58,524 bases of DNA from Bacteroidota bacterium. Its GTDB lineage: Bacteria > Bacteroidota > Bacteroidia > Flavobacteriales > Weeksellaceae. The position numbers and the translations under genes were made by a program. Within the stretch, counting starts at the first letter, position 1. The number at the start of each line of letters is the position of its first letter. A model generated the notes under the pieces. It had not been told where the DNA came from, made no database searches, and saw only the letters and a list, made by a program, of their open reading frames with translations. Below are positions 43,201-50,562 of the stretch, piece after piece. Location of the stretch: contig JAEWZO010000045.1 in the NCBI GenBank assembly GCA_023458415.1, positions 1 to 58,524 on the forward strand. Direction: 5' to 3'.

Positions 43201-43232
43201 AAGAGAAGCCGACAGTGCTTCTCTTAAATTTT
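43201..43232 (+). terminator. Probable terminator of the signalling operon
   Basis: AAGAGAAGC and GCTTCTCTT form a 9-bp stem around CGACAGT, followed by AAATTTTTAT. About 95 bases after the last receiver gene. Confidence 0.6.
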
Positions 43233-43358
43233 TATATTAAGTTTTAATAATTCCGAAACCGAAGAAAGTAAAACTGTTTTCACTTTGATTCTTATTTCTA
43301 TGGTAAATCTAATGTTTTTTACATTACAAAAGATGAACCAAATGTTAAAATTCACAGT

Positions 43359-43382
43359 TTATCCACAAATTTTTGTGGATAA
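43359..43382. promoter_or_regulatory. Inverted pair of perfect DnaA-box sequences
   Basis: TTATCCACA at 43359-43367 and its reverse complement TGTGGATAA at 43374-43382, with six bases between; the symmetric core is 11 bp per arm. TTATCCACA is the E. coli high-affinity DnaA box. No T-run follows on either strand, so terminator use is unlikely. Confidence 0.6.
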
Positions 43383-43406
43383 GTCTGATTTTGAGTGTCT
43401 TTCGGT

Positions 43407-44369
43407 CTAAATTTTTAGGGCACAAATAAATTCAATCGCCCTTTTTTCGGTATAATAGATATTGTTTTCATCTACAAAACCAACGTGTCCGCCAAATTTG
43501 GGTATTTCGAGATGAATGTTGGAATTGCTTTCTGCTTCCTCAATCGGATAGCAACTTTCCGAGAGAAAACTGTCATTTTTTGCATTAATAATTAACGCTG
43601 GAATTTTGATGTCGCCCAAAAACTGTTTGCAGCTGCACTTTTCGTAATAGTCTTCCGCATCTCTAAAACCAAATGTTTTTGAAGTATAAACATCATCGTA
43701 ATCTTTTAGGTTTCTTATTTTTTTGAGCTCTGAAAGATTTACTTTTTCCGGAAAGAAACGGTGTTTGTATTTTACTTTTTCAATCAGTGTTTTCTGGAAA
43801 TTCTTGGCGTAGAGCAGATTCCTGGGTTTCACCAGTTCAGCTGAACTTCCGCTAAGATCACACGGTACAGAAACCGCAATAATCGCTTTGATTTCTTCTG
43901 GAACAGTTTCGTTTTCACCTGCGTATTTTAAGGCAATATTTCCACCCAGACTAAATCCGTTAATTACAATTTTTTTGTAACTTTTTTCCTGAATCAATAG
44001 TGAAATTACAGCTTCAAGATCGTCGGTTTTACCGGAATGATAATAGAAGTAATTACGGTTGGGTTCGCCACTGCAACCTCTGTAATTAATGGCGCACGCA
44101 TCATATCCGTTTTCATTGAAAATTTTTGCAGCACCAAGAATGTAGGGTCGCTCAGCAGAACCTTCCAAACCATGAAGCAGAATAACACATTTCTCTGTTT
44201 TTTCTTTTGCAAAACTCCAGTTCAGATCCAGGAAATCACCGTCGTCCAGTTCGATGCGTTCGCGAGTCTGTGTAATTTTTACCTTCCTTAACAATGCAGA
44301 GTATAATGTAGAAAAATCGCCGTTTCTAAAGATCGGTTTTGGGCGGTATGTGGATTTCAGCAGTGGCAA
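43407..44369 (-). CDS. YheT-family alpha/beta hydrolase
   Basis: 320 residues from a TTG start at 44369, chosen because the resulting PLLKSTYRPKPIFRNGDFST matches the conserved YheT N-terminus and no ATG is in frame nearby. Oxyanion region ILLHGLEGSAERPY, nucleophile in INGFSLGGNIALKYA, aspartate in INAKNDSF and histidine in FGGHVGFVD complete a hydrolase triad. Likely an esterase or carboxylesterase; substrate unknown. 9 bases after the thioesterase gene on the same strand. Confidence 0.9.
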   Translation of the reverse strand: MPLLKSTYRPKPIFRNGDFSTLYSALLRKVKITQTRERIELDDGDFLDLNWSFAKEKTEKCVILLHGLEGSAERPYILGAAKIFNENGYDACAINYRGCSGEPNRNYFYYHSGKTDDLEAVISLLIQEKSYKKIVINGFSLGGNIALKYAGENETVPEEIKAIIAVSVPCDLSGSSAELVKPRNLLYAKNFQKTLIEKVKYKHRFFPEKVNLSELKKIRNLKDYDDVYTSKTFGFRDAEDYYEKCSCKQFLGDIKIPALIINAKNDSFLSESCYPIEEAESNSNIHLEIPKFGGHVGFVDENNIYYTEKRAIEFICALKI

Positions 44370-44378
44370 AATATCATT

Positions 44379-44786
44379 TTAGGAGTTGTTTTCAACCCTC
44401 TTTTTCAGCTCATCCAACCAGTTGGAAGCCATTCTTTTTACAGATTTCGTTTCGCCATCAAACAGAACCCACAAAGTTCGCGAATCTACCACCAAAACAC
44501 CATTCACATAAAATTCCACCCTTCTCGGCTGTTTCAGTCCTTCCGGATTTTCGGGATAGGTTTTTACGGTCATTTCTTCACCCAGAAATACCTGCTTTTT
44601 ATACTGAAGATGATGATCCATCAAAACCCAGAAATCATTTTTATACGGTGTTAAATTCTTCAGCAGATTCCAGTGTTCCGCAGCGGCTTCTTCCACCCAA
44701 TATACGTACTGAACGTTGTTCACGTGGTTCAGCTCATCAAGATGGTCTTTGGTAACTGTAAAAGTTTTGGAATGAATTAGTTGCAT
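44379..44786 (-). CDS. Acyl-CoA thioesterase (4HBT hot-dog fold)
   Basis: 135 residues. The active-site turn is KDHLDELNHVNNVQYVYWVEEA, with the aspartate and HVNN of the 4HBT family. Probably hydrolyses a fatty acyl-CoA in the cytoplasm. It starts 11 bases after uvrA and is followed by the YheT-like gene, so the three may share an mRNA, though no functional link is obvious. Confidence 0.9.
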   Translation of the reverse strand: MQLIHSKTFTVTKDHLDELNHVNNVQYVYWVEEAAAEHWNLLKNLTPYKNDFWVLMDHHLQYKKQVFLGEEMTVKTYPENPEGLKQPRRVEFYVNGVLVVDSRTLWVLFDGETKSVKRMASNWLDELKKRVENNS

Positions 44787-44797
44787 TTTTTCTGAGT

Positions 44798-47587
44798 TTA
44801 AGAAAGTTTTTCTGCAATATATTTTGCCGTATGTGATTTTTTATTTTTCGCTAAATCTTCCGGTGTTCCGGCGAAAACTACTTCGCCACCATATTTTCCG
44901 GCTTCCGGACCGATGTCGATTACAAAATCTGCAGATTTAATGATGTCCGGCTGATGTTCAATTACAATTACAGAGTGTCCTAAATCAATCAGCGCCTGCA
45001 GAGATTTCAGCAGCTTTTGTATATCATGGAAATGCAGACCGGTTGAAGGTTCATCAAAAATGAAAAGCGTTTTTTCATTCGTAACACCGCGAACTAAAAA
45101 TGAAGCGAGCTTCACGCGTTGCGCTTCACCGCCGGAAAGAGTAGAAGAGCTTTGCCCCAACTGAAGGTAGCCCAAACCAACATCTTGTAGTGGTTTCAGT
45201 TTGGTGACAATTCGGTCTTCGCGGTTGTCGGCAAAAAATTCCAGCGCTTCATCCACAGTCATGTGCAGAATGTCTGAAATGTTTTTATCGTCAAACTTCA
45301 CTTCCAGAATTTCGGTTTTAAAGCGTGTGCCTTTGCAGGTTTCGCACTCCAGTTCGATATCGGCCATGAACTGCATCGATACGTTGATTACGCCTTCACC
45401 TTTGCATTCATCACATCTTCCGCCATCTACATTGAAAGAAAAATGCTTGGTTTTGTAACCCATCATTTTCGATAGCTTCTGTTTGGAAAACAGATCGCGA
45501 ATGTCGTCGTAAGCTTTCAAGTACGTTACAGGATTGGAGCGTGAAGATTTTCCTATCGGATTCTGGTCAATCAGTTCAATATTCTTTACGAGTTTCTTTG
45601 GGAATTCTACCGAATCGTAATCGCCCTTTTTGCCGCCCATTCCCAACTGAATCTGAACATCATTGGTCAGAATTTCTTTCATTAATGTTGATTTTCCCGA
45701 ACCGGAAACTCCGGAAATAACTACCAGATTTTCAAGAGGTATATCAACATCGATATTTTTCAGATTATTCTGTCTCGCACCTTTTATCTGAATGAACTCT
45801 TTCGCTTTTCTGCGTTTTTCCGGAACTTTAATTTCAAACTGTCCGGTTAAATATTTTGAAGTGAGCGTATCGGCATTTTTCAGTTCTTTGAAATTTCCTG
45901 AGAAAACAAGTTCACCGCCTAAATATCCGGCTTCAGGACCGATGTCGATGATGTAATCTGCAGCGCGCATCACGTCTTCATCGTGTTCCACAACAATCAC
46001 CGTATTTCCTAAATCGCGTAGATTTTTCAAGACCTGAATTAAATTCTCAGTATCCCGGGAATGCAGGCCAATTGAAGGTTCATCGAGAATATAAATGGAT
46101 CCGACCAGTGAGCTTCCCAAACTTGTCGCAAGATTGATTCTTTGAGATTCACCGCCGGAAAGCGTGTTGGAAGTTCTGTTCAGCGTGAGATAACCCAATC
46201 CAACTTTCAGAAGAAAATCCAAACGAGTCGTGATTTCGTATAAAAGACGTTTGGCGACTTCCTGGTCGTGTTTTGATAATTTTAATGATTTAATCAGCGG
46301 TAAAAGTTCGTCCAGAGGAAGCTCAATCATCGACTGAATATTATGACCGTCGATTTTCACCCATTCCGTTTCTTCACGCAAACGCAAACCTTCGCAGGTT
46401 GGACAAAGAGTTTTTCCACGGTAACGTGAAAGCATTACGCGGTACTGAATTTTATACAGATTTTCTTCCACCATTTTGAAGAAATTATTGATGGAAGGAA
46501 AGTTCCGCGATTCGTCACCTTTCCACAGCAAATTCCGTTGTTCTTTACTGAGTTCAAAATAAGGTTTGTGTACCGGAAATTCGCCGGAAACACGTTTAAT
46601 GAAAGCTTTTTTCCATTCGCTCATGCTTTCGCCTTTCCAGGCGACAACGGCATCTTCATAAACTGAAAGATTTTTATTCGGAACCACCAAATCCTCGTCG
46701 ATTCCGATTACTTTTCCGTAACCTTCACAAGTCGGACAAGCGCCATACGGATTATTGAAGCTGAAGAAATGGACATTCGGTTCAAGAAATTCCATTCCGT
46801 CCAGTTCAAATTTGTTGGAAAACTCTCTGATTTTTCCTGAATTCTCATTTTTCAATGAAAGATAACCGTGACCTTCGTAAAACGCCATCTGAATAGAATC
46901 GGCAAGACGCTGCAGAAAATGCTCATCATCTTCGTAGGAAAAACGGTCGATTACCAGAAAAATTTCCATCTCTTTTTCCGGAACAAAACCGAAGCTTTCA
47001 AGATCCTCAATTCCGACAACATTTCCATTCACTTCAAGCCGCGTAAAACCGGAAACTTTCAGTGAATTCAAGGTGTCTTTGAAACTTTTTATTTCATAGG
47101 AAAGCGGTGCTCTTAGGAGAAATATTTTGCCTTCGTTACTTTTGATAAAATCTACTACATCGGTTACAGAATCCTTTTTTACTTCATCTCCGGAAACAGG
47201 AGAATAGGTTTTCCCGATTCTTGCGAAAAGCAATTTCAGGTAATCGTAAATTTCTGTGGAAGTTCCGACTGTTGAACGCGGATTGGAAGAAATTACTTTC
47301 TGCTGAATGGCGATAGAAGGCGCTAAACCTTTGATATCATCAATTTTTGGTTTTTCGAGTTTGCCCAAAAACTGACGAGCATAAGAACTTAAACTTTCAA
47401 CGTAACGTCTTTGTCCTTCCGCATAAATGGTGTCGAAAGCGAGTGACGATTTGCCCGACCCGGAAACTCCCGTAATCACGACAAGTTTGTTTTTAGGAAT
47501 CGTTACATCAATGTGCTTCAGGTTGTTGAGATGCGCATTTTTGACAAAGATTTCCTTTTTTATATCGATTTTATCTGCTGTAGCCAT
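44798..47587 (-). CDS. uvrA: Excinuclease ABC subunit A
   Basis: 929 residues. It recognises DNA damage in nucleotide excision repair as a dimer with two ABC ATPase modules. First Walker A VITGVSGSGKSSLAF at about 37-50, zinc-finger cysteines CPTCEGYG and CPTCEGL, signature NTLSGGESQRINLA; second Walker A VISGVSGSGKSTL, cysteines CDECKGEG and CETCKGTRF, signature STLSGGEAQRVKLA. Length and order are normal. A -7 promoter element precedes it. Confidence 0.97.
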   Translation of the reverse strand: MATADKIDIKKEIFVKNAHLNNLKHIDVTIPKNKLVVITGVSGSGKSSLAFDTIYAEGQRRYVESLSSYARQFLGKLEKPKIDDIKGLAPSIAIQQKVISSNPRSTVGTSTEIYDYLKLLFARIGKTYSPVSGDEVKKDSVTDVVDFIKSNEGKIFLLRAPLSYEIKSFKDTLNSLKVSGFTRLEVNGNVVGIEDLESFGFVPEKEMEIFLVIDRFSYEDDEHFLQRLADSIQMAFYEGHGYLSLKNENSGKIREFSNKFELDGMEFLEPNVHFFSFNNPYGACPTCEGYGKVIGIDEDLVVPNKNLSVYEDAVVAWKGESMSEWKKAFIKRVSGEFPVHKPYFELSKEQRNLLWKGDESRNFPSINNFFKMVEENLYKIQYRVMLSRYRGKTLCPTCEGLRLREETEWVKIDGHNIQSMIELPLDELLPLIKSLKLSKHDQEVAKRLLYEITTRLDFLLKVGLGYLTLNRTSNTLSGGESQRINLATSLGSSLVGSIYILDEPSIGLHSRDTENLIQVLKNLRDLGNTVIVVEHDEDVMRAADYIIDIGPEAGYLGGELVFSGNFKELKNADTLTSKYLTGQFEIKVPEKRRKAKEFIQIKGARQNNLKNIDVDIPLENLVVISGVSGSGKSTLMKEILTNDVQIQLGMGGKKGDYDSVEFPKKLVKNIELIDQNPIGKSSRSNPVTYLKAYDDIRDLFSKQKLSKMMGYKTKHFSFNVDGGRCDECKGEGVINVSMQFMADIELECETCKGTRFKTEILEVKFDDKNISDILHMTVDEALEFFADNREDRIVTKLKPLQDVGLGYLQLGQSSSTLSGGEAQRVKLASFLVRGVTNEKTLFIFDEPSTGLHFHDIQKLLKSLQALIDLGHSVIVIEHQPDIIKSADFVIDIGPEAGKYGGEVVFAGTPEDLAKNKKSHTAKYIAEKLS

Positions 47588-47604
47588 GGTGAAATTAAGA
47601 CTGA

Positions 47605-47612
47605 CAAAATTA
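47605..47612 (-). promoter_or_regulatory. -7 promoter element of uvrA
   Basis: TAATTTTG on the minus strand, perfect TAnnTTTG, 17 bases before the uvrA ATG. I saw no LexA-type operator that I could support. Confidence 0.45.
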
Positions 47613-47738
47613 CGGAAAAAATATCACGAACTTGAAGGACCTCTTGCATGGAAAAAAGAATTTTTGTAATATAGGGTTAACACATGAAGCGACTTATCAA
47701 AGCACGGGTTACACAATTGATGAGGAAAAGATAATTAG

Positions 47739-47770
47739 AAGAGACTTGCACTGCAGGTCTCTTTCTTTTA
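47739..47770 (+). terminator. Terminator-like hairpin upstream of dnaN
   Basis: AAGAGAC and GTCTCTT pair around TTGCACTGCAG and lead into TCTTTTATT. It lies between divergent genes, where no annotated transcript needs ending, so it may end a short RNA or act as an attenuator. Confidence 0.45.
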
Positions 47771-47882
47771 TTACTTTCTTTTCGTATAGCTGATTTTTTC
47801 GAATGCGGATTATTGTTGATAACTTTTTGTTCAAAACTGTTTTTGAACTGATTTGAATGCAGGTTTTTGAGGCGGAATTTTA

Positions 47883-47890
47883 TATATTTG
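47883..47890 (+). promoter_or_regulatory. -7 promoter element of dnaN
   Basis: TATATTTG, perfect, 24 bases before the dnaN ATG. TTG triplets lie 13 and 27 bases upstream, neither ideal. Confidence 0.5.
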
Positions 47891-47914
47891 TCCAAATAAT
47901 TTAACTAAATTTTT

Positions 47915-49045
47915 ATGAAATTTATTGTTGCAAGTGGGGAATTGCAGAAAGCTCTCGGTACAGTAAGCGGCGTTATTTCCAGCTCACAGTCGAGACCGAT
48001 TCTCGAGAATTACCTTTTTGAACTTGAAGAAAACAATTTGAAAATAACTGCGTCCGACGGTGAAACTACTTTAATTACTTCCATCGAAGTAATTTCTGAT
48101 GATACCGGTAAATTTGCAGTACCAGCCAAAATTTTTCAGGATTTTGTAAAAACTTACGGCGAGCAGCCACTTACTCTTTCTGTAAAAGAAGCAGGTGATG
48201 GTAACGGAAGCATTCTTGAAATTTTGGACGAGAAAGATAACTTCGCAGTAGCCTTGGATAATGCAGAAGATTATCCGGAACTTCCTGAATTTGATGCCGC
48301 ACAAAGTGTGAAGATTTCAGCGGGAGTTCTTTCAGAAGCGTTAAACAATACACTTTTTGCAACCAGCAACGATTCGTTGAGACCTGTAATGACGGGAGTT
48401 TTATTTCAGTTCAAAGAAGATGAAACCAATTTCGTTTCTACCGATTCTCACCGTCTTGTGGTTTACAAAAGAACTGATTTAATCAACGCGGATCCGATTG
48501 AATTCATCATGCCGAAAAAGCCATTGTCTATCTTTAAAAATATTCTGGCAAGCTCAAATGATGATGTAACAATTGAGTTTAACGAGAACATGGCGAAATT
48601 CACTTTCGGGAACAATACATGGATTTGTCGCCTGATCGACGGAAAATATCCAAATTATTCTGCCGTAATTCCAAAGGAAAACCCGAACGTTCTTACCATC
48701 AACAGAAATTTACTCTTAAGTTCGATCAGAAGAGCGTCCATTATGTCGAATAAATCCACAAATCAGGTTCGTTTCAAGCTTTCAGGAAATATTCTTCACC
48801 TTCATGCAGAAGATACAGAATATGCAAACAAAGCAGATATGCAGATTCCGTGCGATTATAACGGTGAAGATATCAACATCGGTTTCAGTTCAAAATTTTT
48901 GACGGAGATGCTTTCAGTGCTTGGTTCAGATGATATTACGATGAAAATGTCTCAGCCTAACCGTCCGGGAATTATCGAACCGGTAGATGGTCTTGAAGAC
49001 GAAGAAAATATCTTGATGCTTTCCATGCCGGTTATCGGTATGTAA
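47915..49045 (+). CDS. dnaN: DNA polymerase III sliding clamp (beta subunit)
   Basis: 376 residues of three repeated clamp domains. Conserved text includes SSSQSRPILENYLFEL, FVSTDSHRLVVYKRTD, NTWICRLIDGKYPNYSAVIP and the C-terminal MLSMPVIGM, near the peptide-binding cleft. The ring tethers polymerase to DNA. dnaA and recF are not adjacent, as usual in Bacteroidetes. A terminator follows 29 bases after the stop. Confidence 0.97.
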   Translation: MKFIVASGELQKALGTVSGVISSSQSRPILENYLFELEENNLKITASDGETTLITSIEVISDDTGKFAVPAKIFQDFVKTYGEQPLTLSVKEAGDGNGSILEILDEKDNFAVALDNAEDYPELPEFDAAQSVKISAGVLSEALNNTLFATSNDSLRPVMTGVLFQFKEDETNFVSTDSHRLVVYKRTDLINADPIEFIMPKKPLSIFKNILASSNDDVTIEFNENMAKFTFGNNTWICRLIDGKYPNYSAVIPKENPNVLTINRNLLLSSIRRASIMSNKSTNQVRFKLSGNILHLHAEDTEYANKADMQIPCDYNGEDINIGFSSKFLTEMLSVLGSDDITMKMSQPNRPGIIEPVDGLEDEENILMLSMPVIGM

Positions 49046-49073
49046 CGCCTAATCGAAAAAAAAGATTTATATT

Positions 49074-49104
49074 GAGATCCTGAAAAATTAAGGATCTCTT
49101 TTTG
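49074..49104 (+). terminator. Terminator of dnaN
   Basis: GAGATCCT and AGGATCTC pair around a 9-base loop and are followed by TTTTTTGT-like sequence. Confidence 0.88.
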
Positions 49105-49120
49105 TATCCTAAACTAGAAT

Positions 49121-50425
49121 ATGGAAATATTTATAATCATTGCATTGGTGCTGCTTAACGGTATTTTTGCAATGTCGGAACTCGCTCTCGTTTCTTCCCG
49201 TAAATACAAGCTTGAGCGCGCAAAGGAAGACGGAAACGCCGGAGCAAAGAAAGCGTTGGAACTGATGGACAATCCAGCGAAATTTCTTTCAACTGTCCAG
49301 ATCGGAATTACACTCATTGGTATTGTTCTCGGTTTTTACAGTGGTGAAGCACTCTCGGAAGATTTTGCAGCCATAATTTCCAAAGTGAGTTTCTTGGCGC
49401 CTTACGCTAAAGAAATTGCCGGACCGGCAATTGTAATTTTCATCACGTACATTTCCATTGTTTTTGGTGAACTTTTTCCTAAGCAAGTCGGGATGACGTA
49501 TCCTGAGAAAATTGCGACGGCGGTTTCCAGACCGATGAATATTCTTTCGAAAATCACTTCACCGTTTGTGTGGTTGCTTTCCGCTACCAATTCACTTCTG
49601 TTGAAAATTATTGGAATTCAGAAATACAGTGACAGCCAGATTTCTGAAGAAGAGATTAAAGCGATTGTCAAAGAAAGTGCGGAAACCGGTGAAATTGAAA
49701 ACATTGAACAGGATATTGTTGAACGGGTATTCGAACTTGGTGACACCAAAGCCAACCATCTTTTTACGCACCGAAGCAAGGTAGATTTTCTTGAACTGGA
49801 GGCAAGCCGTGAAGACATGGTGAAGAAAATTAATGAAGATCCACATTCCGTTTATCCCGTAATTGAGGACGGAAATCTCGATCAGATTAAAGGCGTGGTG
49901 ATGCTGAAAGATTTCTTCAGGAATTACGATAGCGCAGATTTCTCGCTCGCAGGAATTTTGCGTCAGCCGGTTTATGTTACTGAAAATACAAGCGCATACC
50001 GTATTCTGGAACATTTCCGCCAGCAAAAAATTCACTTCGGAATTGTAGTAGACGAATATGGATCTACCAAAGGAATTATTACGATGGATGATATGATGGA
50101 CGCTTTGGTTGGAGATATGTCCGACGAGGAAGCTGAAGAAACTGCGCTGCAGCGTCGTCCGGACGGTTCCTGGTTAGTTGACGGACAGTACAGTTTAAGT
50201 GCTTTCTGCAAAGAAACCAACATCGAAATTGATGAAGAAATGTATGAAGATGTGAAAACAGTAGCCGGTTTTGTTATTCATATCGCGCAGGATTTACCGA
50301 AAGTTGGCGCAACGGTAATCTATGAAAATTATGAGTTTGAAGTTGTGGATAAAGACGGACAGCGTATTGATAAAATGCTCGTTCGGAAACGAAGCGGCGA
50401 ACATCAGGAAAAAACAGAAAACTAA
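49121..50425 (+). CDS. CNNM/CorC-family membrane protein with CBS pair
   Basis: 434 residues, paralogue of the protein at 8409 with the same order: DUF21 membrane domain (about 1-190; LLNGIFAMSELALVSSRKYK, VFGELFPKQVG), CBS pair (about 205-330; HRSKVDFLEL, VVDEYGSTKGIITMDDMM), CorC_HlyC domain (about 345-425; RRPDGSWLVDGQYSL). Probably divalent-cation efflux or homeostasis. Monocistronic, between dnaN and pheT with a terminator on each side. Confidence 0.92.
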   Translation: MEIFIIIALVLLNGIFAMSELALVSSRKYKLERAKEDGNAGAKKALELMDNPAKFLSTVQIGITLIGIVLGFYSGEALSEDFAAIISKVSFLAPYAKEIAGPAIVIFITYISIVFGELFPKQVGMTYPEKIATAVSRPMNILSKITSPFVWLLSATNSLLLKIIGIQKYSDSQISEEEIKAIVKESAETGEIENIEQDIVERVFELGDTKANHLFTHRSKVDFLELEASREDMVKKINEDPHSVYPVIEDGNLDQIKGVVMLKDFFRNYDSADFSLAGILRQPVYVTENTSAYRILEHFRQQKIHFGIVVDEYGSTKGIITMDDMMDALVGDMSDEEAEETALQRRPDGSWLVDGQYSLSAFCKETNIEIDEEMYEDVKTVAGFVIHIAQDLPKVGATVIYENYEFEVVDKDGQRIDKMLVRKRSGEHQEKTEN

Positions 50426-50432
50426 ATACTGA

Positions 50433-50457
50433 GAGAGGCGAAAGCTTCTCTTTTTTT
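50433..50457 (+). terminator. Terminator after the second CNNM gene
   Basis: GAGAGGC and GCTTCTC pair around a GAAA tetraloop and are followed by seven T. Confidence 0.9.
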
Positions 50458-50562
50458 GGCTTTATTTCCCCAACTTCCCGATGAGGTTTTTGAAAAAATT
50501 CCGATATTTGCAACTGCCTGAATCAATAGAATTGAGGCTGTAACAACCGAAACGAATCGAAA

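Larger units (their letters stand above)
43107..43406. other. 300-base intergenic region with hairpins and DnaA-box pair
   Basis: No gene seen. From left to right: a GC-rich hairpin (43131-43156, GAATCCGCC with GGCGGATTC) not followed by T; a second hairpin (43201-43224) followed by AAATTTTTAT; an AT-rich stretch (about 43222-43340); and an inverted pair of TTATCCACA sequences (43359-43382). It separates two convergent genes. Confidence 0.75.
47588..47914. other. 327-base divergent spacer between uvrA and dnaN
   Basis: Holds a uvrA -7 element (47605-47612), a terminator-like hairpin on the plus strand (47739-47770), an AT-rich tract with TTGTTGATAA (about 47812-47821, one mismatch to an inverted DnaA box) and the dnaN -7 element (47883-47890). 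Only very short ORFs are present, such as a 16-codon one at 47684-47734; none is convincing. Confidence 0.6.

Noticed and set aside
44339..44755. 138-codon plus-strand ORF opposite the thioesterase gene
   Set aside because: Ser/Pro/Phe-rich shadow of a recognisable 4HBT gene on the minus strand.
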